A stretch of 64,000 bases of DNA, from the NCBI GenBank assembly GCA_002720475.1, contig PBIL01000005.1:216361-280360 (forward strand). The letters run 5' to 3'. The notes beneath the pieces are model-generated. The model searched no databases, was not told the origin of the DNA, and saw nothing but the letters and a program-made list of their open reading frames with translations. This document shows, piece after piece, positions 9,874-21,491 of this stretch (positions within the stretch are counted from its first letter, which is position 1; every line of letters starts with the position of its first letter). The translations under genes were made by a program, and so were the position numbers. The DNA comes from Roseovarius sp. Its GTDB lineage: Bacteria; Pseudomonadota; Alphaproteobacteria; Rhodobacterales; Rhodobacteraceae.

Positions 9874-10976
9874 GTCGGCTGCTCGGCACCGCGGGCGCGT
9901 CCGGCAGTAGCGTCGCGGTCCCGGGCGAGGATTTTGAGCGGCGCGCCATCGCGCACCCGCCCGAGCCCGCGCACCACCACCTCCTCGCCGGGCTCGAGGC
10001 CCGAGGTCACGGCGATCACGCCGTCGCGGCGCTGGCCCGTGGTGACGGCGCGCCGCCGCGCCACCCCCTCTTCGGCAACGAAGACATAGGTCTGCGCGGC
10101 CTGAAAGACGATGGCCTCTTCGGGCACCACGACGCGCTCGGCCTCTTCCAGCACCAGGGTGAGCGACAGGAACATGCCCGCGGGCAGGGTGCTGTCGGGG
10201 TTGGGAATGAGCGCGCGGGTGCGGAAGGCGCGGCTCACCGGGTCTATGCGGCTGTCCACGGCGGCGATGGTGCCGGTGAATTCGCGCCCGGGAAAGGCGG
10301 CGGCGCGGGCCGTGATGCGCTGGCCATGGGAGACCTGCGCGAAAACGGTCTCGGGGAGCGAGAATTCCACCTCGACCTGGCTCAGATCGTCGAGCCGGGC
10401 GAGCACCTCGCCCTCGGCCACGCGGGCGCCGACATCGTAGCCGGTGAGGCCGACGACACCGCCGAAGGGCGCGGTGATGGTGCGGTCATCGAGGCGGCGG
10501 CGGGCGCGGTCGGCGGCGGCCTCCGCCTCGGCCAGGCGGGCCACGGCCTCTTCGAGCGCGGCGAGCGAGACGGCATTCGTCTGGCGCAACTGCCGGATGC
10601 GGTCGAGCGTCTGGCTGCGCTCGGTCAGCACGGCCTCGGCCTGCGCGAGATCGGCGCGCTCGATGGTATCGTCGAGCCGGGCGAGCACCTGGCCCTCGGT
10701 CACGCGCGTGCCGGGGGTGATGTTCAACTCGACAAGCCGGCCATCGACCTCGGGCACGATCTCGACCGAGCGCAGCGCGCGGGTGGTGCCCACGGCCTCG
10801 ACGGTGCGCTGCATGATCCGCGTTTCGGCGCGCGCCAGTTCGACGCTGACCGGGCGCGGACCCTGGGTTTCGGCCGGGACCGCACCGGAGGTGTCGAGCC
10901 CGAGCCAATACCCATAGCCGCCATAGCCCGCCGCGGCGAGGAGGGCGAGGATGAGGATCTGCTTCCACACTGACAT
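9870..10976 (-). CDS. RND efflux periplasmic adaptor subunit (membrane fusion protein)
   Basis: A 368-aa membrane-fusion protein. It has an N-terminal membrane anchor (WKQILILALLAAAGYGGYGYW), a lipoyl half-motif with VPEVDGRLVELNITPG, an alpha-helical hairpin rich in Ala/Glu/Arg (about residues 95-150), the second lipoyl half with ITAPFGGVVGLTGYDVGARV, then beta-barrel and membrane-proximal domains. It bridges the RND permease to an outer-membrane channel. The short hairpin is typical of adaptors for HAE1-type pumps. First gene of the two-gene operon; no dedicated regulator is adjacent, the next gene upstream being the hybrid kinase. Confidence 0.92.
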   Translation of the reverse strand: MSVWKQILILALLAAAGYGGYGYWLGLDTSGAVPAETQGPRPVSVELARAETRIMQRTVEAVGTTRALRSVEIVPEVDGRLVELNITPGTRVTEGQVLARLDDTIERADLAQAEAVLTERSQTLDRIRQLRQTNAVSLAALEEAVARLAEAEAAADRARRRLDDRTITAPFGGVVGLTGYDVGARVAEGEVLARLDDLSQVEVEFSLPETVFAQVSHGQRITARAAAFPGREFTGTIAAVDSRIDPVSRAFRTRALIPNPDSTLPAGMFLSLTLVLEEAERVVVPEEAIVFQAAQTYVFVAEEGVARRRAVTTGQRRDGVIAVTSGLEPGEEVVVRGLGRVRDGAPLKILARDRDATAGRARGAEQPT

Positions 10977-11063
10977 GCCGGGGCGGTCCCTTGGCGGCGA
11001 CGAGCCGCGATTTCATAAAGCTATCCCAGGTTCGGTGAAAGGCAAATCCCCGTGAGCCCCGTC

Positions 11064-13169
11064 TCAGGCCGCGACGCGATGCGCCCCGAGAGCGGCGCGC
11101 GTCGCCTGCCACAGCGCGGGCAGGCCGCTCATCAGCGCGCGCGCGGCCTCGGGTCTTTCGGCGTCGAGCGCCGCCTCGATCTCGTCCAGCCGGGCGTGGA
11201 GAGCGGCGGCCCCGCAGGCGGCGGCGCTGCCGGCCAGGCGGTGCAGCTGCGCGCGCAGATCCGCAGGCGGGCTGTCGGCCATCGCGGAGAGCAGGGCCTC
11301 GGCCTCGCTTTCGAGCGCGTCGAGCGCCCCGGCGAACCGGACGGGCGGCAGGGCCTCGGCAAGCTGGGCCAGATGGGCGGCATCGACCAGCGGTCCGGTG
11401 CTGCCGCTCCGTGCGACAAGCGCACGCAGCCGCTCGCGAGAGAGCGGCTTGGTCTCGATCCCGTCCGCCCCGGCGGCGCGCAGCCGCGCGTCTGTCCGCG
11501 CGTCGAAATGGGCGGCGAGCGCGACGATGGGCCGGCGCGCGTTGGGACCCGTGCCCGCGCGGATGCGGCGCGTGGCCTCGATCCCGTCGAGACGCGGCAT
11601 ATCGACATCCATCAGGATCAGATCGACCGCCGTCTCGCTTGCGCGGCGCACGCCGTCGACCCCGTCATGCGCCAGGATCGCCTCGTGGCCGTCCCGCGCC
11701 AGCATGGCGGCGATGACGATGCGGCTTGCGGGCGTGTCCTCGACCACCAGCACGCGCAGCGCGCGCTCCGGCGGGCCGGGTGGCGCGGGCGTCGCGGGCG
11801 CGACCTGCGGCAGCGCGAGGCGCACCGTGAACAGGCTGCCTTCGCCCGGGGTGCTCTCGGCCTCGATGCGCCCGCCCATCAGCGTCACCAGATGGCGCGC
11901 GATGCCGAGGCCGAGCCCGGTGCCCTCGGCCTCGGCCCCGTCGGGGGTGGGCAGGCGCACGAAATCCTCGAACACATGGGGCAGGTCGGCCGTGGGAATG
12001 CCGATGCCGGTATCGGCCACGCGAAAGGCCAGGCAGGTGCCGGTGAAGTGTTGAACAGACAGGCTGACGGTGCCGCCGGAGGTGAACTTGATGGCGTTCG
12101 ACAGAAGATTGAGCAGGACCTGCGCAAGCCGCTGGCGATCGCCCAGAACGCGGCCCAGCCCGCCTTCGGGCACCGACAGCACGATCCGGTTGCCGCGCCG
12201 TTCGGCGGCCGCCCGCTGGCCTTCGATCAGCTCTTCGAGCAACTGGTCGAGGTCGAAGGGGGCGGGGTGCAGCGCGATCTCGCCCGCCTCGGCCTGAAGC
12301 CCGTCGAGCGCCTCGTCGATATGCGTGCGCAGGGCCGCACCCGAGGCGCGCATCACCCGCGCGAAGCGGGTCTGCTCGGCGTCGAGCGGGCTGTCCTCGA
12401 GCAGCTCCAGCGCGCCCAGAAGCCCGTTGAGCGGCGTGCGCATCTCGTGGCTGATCATGCCGAGGAAGCGCGCGCGCGCCTGTTCGGAGCGCAGCTCGCG
12501 CTCGCGCGCGGCGGCCGCCTCGGCCTCTGCGTCAAGGCGGCAGCGATGGAGCCGCCAGGACATCGCCAGCAGCGCCAGCAACGCCCCCAGCATCCCGAGA
12601 CTGAGCGCGGTGAGCGTGCCGATCTGCCGGATAAGCGCAGCCCGGATCGCGTCGGCGCGTTCGGCGTCAAGGCGGATGGCCTCGAAACCCAGTTCGCGAA
12701 TCGGCGCGGTCATCCTTTGCGCGAGCGCGATGAGCCGCGCCCTGCCGTCCAGAAGCGTGGCATCCGGGCCGTCGATCAGCGGCAGCATAGTCTCGGTCAG
12801 GGCGATCAAGGCCGCCGCATCCGACCGCGCCGGATCGTCATGCAGGATCTCCCGGTAGGTCGCGCTGGTGCGCAGGGTCATGACGCGGCTGTAAAGCAGG
12901 TCGAAGGCACGGCGCGCGGCCTCGGCCGTGGCGGGATAGGCGGGATCAAGCCGGGCGAGCGCGAGGCGGAGGCGCATCTGGTCCACCTCGAGCTGCGAGA
13001 TCGTCCAGGGCAGGTTGTCCCGGTCGGCGCTGGCATGGTCGTCGAGCCGGGTCAGCACCTGCGTGGTGAGGGCCGCGGCGGCGATCAGGCAGGCGAGTGC
13101 CAGCGCCGCCAGCAGCGCAAGGGCCGCGCGGTCGCGGCGGGGAAGGCTGGTGTGAGGCTGGCGCTGCAT
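11064..13169 (-). CDS. Hybrid sensor histidine kinase with REC and HPt domains (TorS/BarA-like architecture)
   Basis: A 701-aa inner-membrane kinase. TM1 (about 16-38) and TM2 (about 184-205) frame a mostly helical periplasmic domain of about 145 residues. Then come HisKA with the H-box FLGMISHEMRTPLNG (His241), the HATPase with N-box NLLSNAIKFTSGG and G-boxes VADTGIGIP and GLGLGIARHL, a receiver domain with the LILMDVDMP phospho-Asp, and an HPt domain with LHRLAGSAA (His643). The receiver's usual switch Thr/Ser is Ala (IVALAAHF), which is unusual. It is the second gene after the exported molybdopterin-fold protein, 9 bp away, and opposite a LuxR-type regulator that is the probable final phosphoacceptor. 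Confidence 0.93.
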   Translation of the reverse strand: MQRQPHTSLPRRDRAALALLAALALACLIAAAALTTQVLTRLDDHASADRDNLPWTISQLEVDQMRLRLALARLDPAYPATAEAARRAFDLLYSRVMTLRTSATYREILHDDPARSDAAALIALTETMLPLIDGPDATLLDGRARLIALAQRMTAPIRELGFEAIRLDAERADAIRAALIRQIGTLTALSLGMLGALLALLAMSWRLHRCRLDAEAEAAAARERELRSEQARARFLGMISHEMRTPLNGLLGALELLEDSPLDAEQTRFARVMRASGAALRTHIDEALDGLQAEAGEIALHPAPFDLDQLLEELIEGQRAAAERRGNRIVLSVPEGGLGRVLGDRQRLAQVLLNLLSNAIKFTSGGTVSLSVQHFTGTCLAFRVADTGIGIPTADLPHVFEDFVRLPTPDGAEAEGTGLGLGIARHLVTLMGGRIEAESTPGEGSLFTVRLALPQVAPATPAPPGPPERALRVLVVEDTPASRIVIAAMLARDGHEAILAHDGVDGVRRASETAVDLILMDVDMPRLDGIEATRRIRAGTGPNARRPIVALAAHFDARTDARLRAAGADGIETKPLSRERLRALVARSGSTGPLVDAAHLAQLAEALPPVRFAGALDALESEAEALLSAMADSPPADLRAQLHRLAGSAAACGAAALHARLDEIEAALDAERPEAARALMSGLPALWQATRAALGAHRVAA

Positions 13170-13178
13170 CGGTGCGCC

Positions 13179-13694
13179 TCAGCGTCGCGCCTGGCGCGCG
13201 GTGATCCGCACAAGCTGCCAGATGGAGCGCGAATAGATCAGCCGCGTGCGAAAGGCCGCATCCGCGTCGTAATCGTAGACCAGCCAGAATGGGCCCTTGT
13301 CGCGCAGGCTCATTTCGCGGCCGTTGCGGCTGATGGCGACGATCGGGTAATCGGCCCCGATTTCCGCCACGGGGAGCGACACCCGGTAGGCATTGGCCGC
13401 CTCGAGCTCGATCTCGGCCGCGTCGATACCGAGATGACCAAGCAGCGTTGCGAGCGCCACGCCGCGAAACCTCTGCGGTCCCGATGTCCAGATGGTCCGG
13501 GTCACGTATTCGGTCTGCGGCAGCGCCGCCAGCGCGGCATGATCGAGCCGGAAGCGGCGCAGCAGCTTGCCCGACCCGTCGCGCAGATCGATCAGCAAGG
13601 CATCTTCGGAGGCGGCGCGCAGGGGCGCAGGCACGAGCAGCGCCGCGCCGAGCGCGGCGGTCAGGACGCTCCTGCGGCAAGGCATCTGCGGCAC
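13179..13694 (-). CDS. Exported molybdopterin-oxidoreductase-fold protein, possible sensory partner of the hybrid kinase
   Basis: A 171-aa protein with a signal peptide (RRSVLTAALGAALLVPAPLRA, about 6-27) followed by a domain resembling the oxidoreductase molybdopterin-binding (SUOX) fold: FRGVALATLLGHLGI, YRVSLPVAEI, ISRNGREMSLRDKGPFWLVYDYD and a final RSIWQLVRI. The mature part contains no cysteine, so the Cys ligand that binds molybdenum in sulfite-oxidase enzymes is absent. I infer a ligand-binding or structural role rather than catalysis. It heads the operon with the hybrid kinase (9 bp apart) and is divergent from the response regulator, which suggests a periplasmic signal-detection role. 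A leftover metabolic function is the alternative. Confidence 0.65.
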   Translation of the reverse strand: MPQMPCRRSVLTAALGAALLVPAPLRAASEDALLIDLRDGSGKLLRRFRLDHAALAALPQTEYVTRTIWTSGPQRFRGVALATLLGHLGIDAAEIELEAANAYRVSLPVAEIGADYPIVAISRNGREMSLRDKGPFWLVYDYDADAAFRTRLIYSRSIWQLVRITARQARR

Positions 13695-13873
13695 GCAACC
13701 TCCCTCGTGACGTTTCCGTGTCTGGCGGGCATAATGCAGCGGAACGTCCCGGCTTGGCCAGCCCCCGCGCGCAGCCGGGGCAAAGCGCGGCTTCGGTCGT
13801 GATCACGTATTTGTCATTTGCCACCGGACGCCATAATAGACGTTCGGGTGCATTCTGCGGGAGACGACAGACA

Positions 13874-14485
13874 ATGGCCCGGCTGATACTGGCCGACGAT
13901 CACGATCTCGTGCGCGAGACCATCGCGGCCTATCTGCGCGCGGCGGGCGGTTTCGACGTGGCCGTGGCCGAGAACCTTGCCGGGGCCATGGCGATCGTGT
14001 CGGACAGTGGCGGGGTCGATCTGGTGCTGCTGGATTTCAGGATGCCCGGAATGGCGGGGCTCGACGGTCTGGCGCAGATGCGCGCGCGGGTGACATGCCC
14101 GGTGGCGATCCTGTCGGGCACCGCGCCGCCCGATATGGCGCGGCGCGTGCTGCGGGCGGGGGCTGCCGGGTTCCTGCCCAAGACGCTCGCGCCGGAGACG
14201 CTCATCGCGGCGGTGCGCCACATGCTGGCGGGCGGGATCTATGCGCCGGACGAGTTCCTGCGCTCGGATCTGGGCCGTCCCGAGCAGGCCCGCGCGGGGA
14301 TTACGGCGCGCGAGGGCGACGTGCTTCGCGGCGTGGCCGAGGGCAAGTCCAACAAGGAAATCGCCCGCGATCTCGACATTCAGGAGGTCACGGTCAAGCT
14401 GCACCTGAAGTCGATCACCCGCAAGCTGGGTGCCAGGAACCGCACCCATGCGGCGATGATCGCGCGCGATCTGGGGCTGGCCTGA
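13874..14485 (+). CDS. LuxR/NarL-type response regulator
   Basis: A 203-aa two-domain regulator. The receiver begins MARLILADDHDLVRE and has the phospho-Asp in LVLLDFRMPGMAG, the switch Ser in VAILSGTAPP and the Lys in GFLPKTL. The C-terminal HTH has the LuxR signature ITAREGDVLRGVAEGKSNKEIARDLDIQE (shown in pieces: TAREGDVL, GKSNKEIA) ending with KSITRKLGARNRT. The start at 13874 is chosen because earlier in-frame codons encode no receiver sequence. It is transcribed away from the exported molybdopterin-fold protein and hybrid kinase, the likely phosphodonor. The 179-bp shared region probably carries both promoters and perhaps its binding sites. Confidence 0.92.
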   Translation: MARLILADDHDLVRETIAAYLRAAGGFDVAVAENLAGAMAIVSDSGGVDLVLLDFRMPGMAGLDGLAQMRARVTCPVAILSGTAPPDMARRVLRAGAAGFLPKTLAPETLIAAVRHMLAGGIYAPDEFLRSDLGRPEQARAGITAREGDVLRGVAEGKSNKEIARDLDIQEVTVKLHLKSITRKLGARNRTHAAMIARDLGLA

Positions 14486-14570
14486 GGGGGCAGGACCGGG
14501 TTGCGCGCGGCGCATGGCAGGGCGGCTTTCGCAGGGGCGGGGAACCGGCTAGGAGAGGGCAGAGCCCCTC

Positions 14571-15473
14571 GTGAAAGCCCTGGCAATGGAAAACCTGCGC
14601 GGCAGCGTCCTGATGGTTCTGGCGATGGCCGGATTCGCGCTCGAGGACATGTTCATCAAGCGGCTGACCTCCGGCCTGCCGGTGGGGCAGATCGTGATCC
14701 TGCTCGGGCTGGGCGGCGCGCTGGTCTTCGGCGCGATCACGCGCGCGCAGGGGCGCAGGCTCTGGTCGCGCGACCTGCTGGCGCGGCCGGTGCTCCTGCG
14801 CAATTTCGGCGAGCTGACCGGGACCATGGGCTTTGTCACGGCGATCGCGCTCACGCCGCTGTCCTCGGCCTCGGCGATCCTGCAGGCGACGCCTCTGGCC
14901 GTGACGCTGGGTGCTGCGGTGTTCCTGGGAGAGCCCGTGGGCTGGCGGCGCTGGAGCGCGATCCTTGCAGGGTTCGCCGGCGTGCTCATGGTGATCCGGC
15001 CGGGGCTTGCGGGGTTCGAGCCGGCCTCGCTCTTTGCCGTGATGGCGGTGGTGGGGCTGGCGATCCGGGATCTGGCCACGCGGGCGGTGCCGCGGGCGAT
15101 CTCCTCGATGCAGCTTTCGACCTACGCCTTTGCCACGCTGGTGCCGACGGGCGCGCTGCTGCTGCCCTTCGGCGCGGCACCGGCCATGCCCGAGGGGGCC
15201 GAGATCCGGGCTCTGGCGCTGGCGCTCGTCTGCGGGCTGGCAGCCTATTACGCCATCGTCGCGGCGATGCGGGTGGGAGAGGTGGCGGTGGTCACGCCCT
15301 TCCGCTACACGCGGCTGGTCTTCGCGCTGATCATCGGCGTCGCGGTCTTCGAAGAGCGGCCCGATGTCTGGACGCTGGTCGGGGCGGGGGTGATCGTGGC
15401 CTCGGGGCTTTATACGCTCATGCGCGAGGCGCGGCTGGGGCGGCGGCGCGGGGGCGCGCGCGAAACGGCTTGA
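14571..15473 (+). CDS. DMT superfamily (EamA) transporter
   Basis: About 300 aa with ten hydrophobic segments in two EamA repeats, each starting with a motif such as GFALEDMFIKRL and ending in phrases such as ILQATPLAVTLGAAVFLGEPVGWRRW (first repeat) and GVAVFEERPDVWTLVGAGVIVASGLY (second repeat). This is the drug/metabolite exporter family; the substrate cannot be inferred. The start may be GTG at 14571 or ATG at 14586; an AGGAGAGG sequence lies 14-21 bp upstream of the GTG. It stands alone between the response regulator and a TspO-like gene on the same strand. Confidence 0.88.
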   Translation: MKALAMENLRGSVLMVLAMAGFALEDMFIKRLTSGLPVGQIVILLGLGGALVFGAITRAQGRRLWSRDLLARPVLLRNFGELTGTMGFVTAIALTPLSSASAILQATPLAVTLGAAVFLGEPVGWRRWSAILAGFAGVLMVIRPGLAGFEPASLFAVMAVVGLAIRDLATRAVPRAISSMQLSTYAFATLVPTGALLLPFGAAPAMPEGAEIRALALALVCGLAAYYAIVAAMRVGEVAVVTPFRYTRLVFALIIGVAVFEERPDVWTLVGAGVIVASGLYTLMREARLGRRRGGARETA

Positions 15474-15531
15474 GCGCAGCGCGAAACCGCGCGAGGCTGG
15501 CGCCAGCGATCCGGGACCGGGGGAGAGAGCC

Positions 15532-16236
15532 ATGACACGCGCCGTCGCCATCCTGACCTTCGTGGCCGCGCTCTTCTTCGCGGCGTCGCCCTTCCTCTCG
15601 GAGGGGTTCAACGGCTTTGCCCCCGACCAGTTCCCGGTGCCGCAGGACGATCCGCCGGTGCAGCCCGCGGGCTATGCCTTCTCCATCTGGGGCGTGATCT
15701 ATCTGTGGCTCATCGTCGGCACGGGCTTTGGCCTTTTTCAGCGGGCGGATGCGGTGGACTGGAGGGCAGGGCGCGCCCCGCTCCTTGTCAGTCTCGCGGT
15801 CGGCAGCGGCTGGATCGCGGTGGCGCAGGTCTCGGTTCTCGCGGCGACGGGCATGATCTGGGTCATGCTGCTGACGGCGCTTCTGGCGTTCCTGCGCGCG
15901 GGGCACAGCGACCGATGGCTCCAGCGCGAGCCGATCGGTCTCTATGCGGGGTGGCTGACGGCGGCAGCCTCGGTCTCGGTCGGGCTGGTGCTGGCGGGCT
16001 ACGGCCTCGCGTCCGAGACGGCCGCGGCCTGGGCCGGGCTCGGGCTGGCGCTGGTGCTGGCGGTGACGGTGCAGAACATGCGTCCCGAGAGCCTGGCCTA
16101 TCCGGGGGCGGTCATCTGGGCACTTGCGGGCGTGATCGTCGCCAATCTCGACCCCGTGAACGCCGGGGTGATCGGGCTCGCGGCACTGGGCATCGTCCTT
16201 CTTGCCGTGATGATGATGCGCCGCGCCCGGGCCTGA
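15532..16236 (+). CDS. TspO-like multi-pass membrane protein
   Basis: A 234-aa integral membrane protein with six to seven hydrophobic segments and a well-placed GGGGGAGAGAG ribosome binding region before the ATG. The segment PAGYAFSIWGVIYLWLI resembles the tryptophan-bearing helix start of TspO/MBR tryptophan-rich sensory proteins, and genome annotations often give homologues that name. However it is longer than the 160-aa TspO and lacks several of its aromatic positions, so porphyrin or cholesterol binding is not demonstrated. A conserved but uncharacterised membrane protein is the safe reading. Confidence 0.6.
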   Translation: MTRAVAILTFVAALFFAASPFLSEGFNGFAPDQFPVPQDDPPVQPAGYAFSIWGVIYLWLIVGTGFGLFQRADAVDWRAGRAPLLVSLAVGSGWIAVAQVSVLAATGMIWVMLLTALLAFLRAGHSDRWLQREPIGLYAGWLTAAASVSVGLVLAGYGLASETAAAWAGLGLALVLAVTVQNMRPESLAYPGAVIWALAGVIVANLDPVNAGVIGLAALGIVLLAVMMMRRARA

Positions 16237-17607
<1,371 letters not shown>

Positions 17608-17620
17608 CGCAGGGCCGAGA

Positions 17621-17690
17621 CCCTCGGATCAAGTCCGAGGGTGACGGGCTCTCGGGTTTTCGGACGTCATCCTCCGGCTTGACCGGAGGA
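17621..17690. repeat. Pair of palindromic repeat units between eno and pgi (likely bidirectional terminator)
   Basis: Two hairpins: CCCTCGGA-TCAAG-TCCGAGGG (17621-17641, 8-bp stem) and TCCTCCGG-CTTGA-CCGGAGGA (17670-17690, 8-bp stem). The second begins GTCATCC, matching the start of the element at 38395. They separate two convergent genes, and the second lies inside the last codons of pgi. Short palindromes of the form GTCATCC(T)C...GAGGATC are common dispersed intergenic elements in this family. Confidence 0.75.
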
Positions 17691-19268
17691 TCCCATGCAT
17701 CCGCGCGCGAAATCCACCAGCGCGCGGGTAGAGCCGTCCTTGCCCGAGGCGTCGGTGCCATCGAGCAGGGGCGCGAGGGCAAGGGCCAGTTCCTTGCCCA
17801 GTTCCACCCCCCATTGATCGAAGGAATTGATCCCGAGCGTCACGCCTTCGACGAAGACGCGATGCTCGTAAAGCGCGACGATCGCACCCAGGCGATGCGG
17901 CGTGAGCCGGTCACAGATCAGCGTGGTCGAGGGCCGGTTGCCGGGAAAGACCCGGTGCGCCGCCTGCCGGTCGAGATCGGGGCCGGTGATGCCCCTTGCC
18001 GCCAGCATCGCCCGCGCCTCTTCCAGCGTGCGCCCGCGCATCAGCGCCTCGGACTGGGCAAGGCAATTGGCCACCAGAAGCCGGTGATGATGCGCAAGCT
18101 CCGGCTCATGGCCTTGGGCTGCCACAAGAAATTCGCAGGGGATCACATCCGTGCCCTGATGGATGAGCTGGAAAAAGGCGTGCTGGCCATTCGTGCCCGG
18201 CTCGCCCCAGACCACGGGGCCGGTGGGCATCGTGACCGGCTCGCCCGCCTGCGTCACGCGCTTGCCGTTGCTTTCCATCTCGAGCTGCTGGAGATAGGCG
18301 GGCAGGCGGGCGAGCCGCTGGTCATAGGGCAGCACGGCGCGGGTGGCATGGCCCAGCCCCTGCCGGTGCCAGAGCCCGACGGCCGCCAGCATCACGGGCA
18401 TGTTCGCCTCGAGCGGTGCCTCGCGGAAATGGCGGTCCATCGCCTCGGCCCCGCGCAGGAACGCGGTGAACCGCTCGGGCCCGATGGCGATCATCAAGGG
18501 CAGCCCGATCGGCCCCCAGACCGAGAAGCGCCCGCCCACGTAATCGCCGAAGCCGAAGACGCGGGCCGGGTCGATGCCCCAATCGGCGGTGCGGTCTGTG
18601 GCCGAAGAGACAGCGGCCAGATGCGCGCCCGGATCGCGGCCATGCGAGCGGAGCCAGTCGCGCGCGGTGGCGGCATTGGTCATGGTCTCGATGGTGGTAA
18701 AGGTCTTGGAGGCGATGATGAAGACCGTGCGCGCGGGATCGAGGCCCGCCAGAGTGTCCGCGATATCGGCCCCGTCCACGTTGGAGACGAAATGGCAGCG
18801 CGGCCCGTCATGGTAGGGGGCCAGCGCGCGCACCGTCATCTCGGGGCCGAGATGCGAGCCGCCGATGCCGATATTGACCACGTCGCGCCAACCGTCCTCG
18901 CGGATCTGCGCGGCGAACTCGGCCATGCGCGCGCGGGTGGCGCGGATATCGGCCAGGATGTCGATGCCGTCGAGCAGAAGCGAATCCGATGTCAGGTCGC
19001 GCAGCGCCGTGTGCAGGACGGCGCGGCCCTCGGTCTCGTTGATCTTCTCGCCCGCGAACATCGCCGCGCGCCGCGTCCCGAGCCCCTGCGCGCCCATGAG
19101 ATCAAGCAGGGCCGCGCGTGCGCTCCCTGTCAGGGTGGTCTTGGAATAGTCGAGAAGCATCCCGTCATGGCGCAGGGAAAAGGCCGCCGCGCGGCCGGGA
19201 TCGTCGAAGAGCTGCAGGATCGAACGGCCCCTCGCAGCCTCGGCCTCGGCACGGACAGAGTCCCACAT
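17667..19268 (-). CDS. pgi: Glucose-6-phosphate isomerase
   Basis: A 533-aa PGI interconverting glucose-6-phosphate and fructose-6-phosphate. It shows [28 protein letters not shown], the PGI signature [17 protein letters not shown], the catalytic Glu region [18 protein letters not shown] and the catalytic Lys in [13 protein letters not shown]. The start at 19268 ([10 protein letters not shown]) is 4 bp after the pgl stop; the upstream alternative would overlap pgl. The last eight or so residues (GSSGQAGG) and the stop codon come from a palindromic repeat, so the tail is probably a recent, non-conserved extension. Third gene of zwf-pgl-pgi. Confidence 0.97.
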   Translation of the reverse strand: MWDSVRAEAEAARGRSILQLFDDPGRAAAFSLRHDGMLLDYSKTTLTGSARAALLDLMGAQGLGTRRAAMFAGEKINETEGRAVLHTALRDLTSDSLLLDGIDILADIRATRARMAEFAAQIREDGWRDVVNIGIGGSHLGPEMTVRALAPYHDGPRCHFVSNVDGADIADTLAGLDPARTVFIIASKTFTTIETMTNAATARDWLRSHGRDPGAHLAAVSSATDRTADWGIDPARVFGFGDYVGGRFSVWGPIGLPLMIAIGPERFTAFLRGAEAMDRHFREAPLEANMPVMLAAVGLWHRQGLGHATRAVLPYDQRLARLPAYLQQLEMESNGKRVTQAGEPVTMPTGPVVWGEPGTNGQHAFFQLIHQGTDVIPCEFLVAAQGHEPELAHHHRLLVANCLAQSEALMRGRTLEEARAMLAARGITGPDLDRQAAHRVFPGNRPSTTLICDRLTPHRLGAIVALYEHRVFVEGVTLGINSFDQWGVELGKELALALAPLLDGTDASGKDGSTRALVDFARGCMGSSGQAGG

Positions 19269-19272
19269 CGCG

Positions 19273-19946
19273 TCAGTCCTCCGGGGCCCAGTGGACGGTC
19301 GCATTGCCCAGAACGGCGGCGACGGGGGCCTCCAGGGGCCGCAGGTGGCGCGCGCGCTCGAGCGCCGTGCGCTTGCGCGCGCCGGTGATCATGAGATGGG
19401 TGCAGACCGCCCCCGCAAGCACGCGCGCCGAAAGCGTGACGCGCGCCTCCTCCTCGCCCTTCGCGCGGATCGGCACGAGGATGGGCGCGTGCGGATCGAG
19501 CGCGGCCTCCAGCCCCTCGGCCCCGGGGATGAGCGAGGCGGTGTGCATGTCCGCCCCCATGCCCAGAAGGCAGATGTCGATGGGCAGGGCGGGGGCGATA
19601 TTGGCTTCGATCTCGGCCAGCACCGGCTCGGGGGTCTCGGCGCGGGCATAAAGCGGCAGGTAGCGGGCCGCCGCCGCGCGGCCTGTCAGCAGGCGCTCGC
19701 GGATCAGCCGCGTGTTGGAGCGGACATGCACCTCGGGGCGCCAGCGCTCGTCCGAGAGCAGGATATCGACGCGGTCCCAATCGAGATCGGCATCGCAGAG
19801 GGCGTCGAAGACCGGCCCCGGCGTGGTTCCGCCCGGCACGACGAAGAGCGCGCGCTCCTTGTGGGGGAGCACCATGCGCAACTCGCTCGCAAGCGTGTCG
19901 GCAAGGCCGAGCGCCAGCAGTTCGGCATCGGGATATTCGGTGAGGG

Positions 19947-19950
<4 letters not shown>
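19273..19950 (-). CDS. pgl: 6-phosphogluconolactonase (DevB/SOL type)
   Basis: A 225-aa lactonase hydrolysing 6-phosphogluconolactone to 6-phosphogluconate. Recognised by [35 protein letters not shown] and [17 protein letters not shown], a variant of the family's GMGxDGHTAS motif in which the Gly before His is Met. The ATG overlaps the zwf TGA by 4 bp, so expression is coupled with zwf; together they feed the Entner-Doudoroff or pentose-phosphate route. Confidence 0.95.
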
Positions 19951-21401
<1,451 letters not shown>

Positions 21402-21491
21402 GGGGCATCCTTCCCGCTTGCAACGCGCGGACCTTATCACGGATGGCGGGGGCGACAATGCGGAAGGGCCATGCCCTCCCGGACAGGCGGC

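Noticed and set aside
7756..10089. 777-codon plus-strand frame opposite the RND permease and adaptor
   Set aside because: Arg/His-rich shadow of two well-defined genes.
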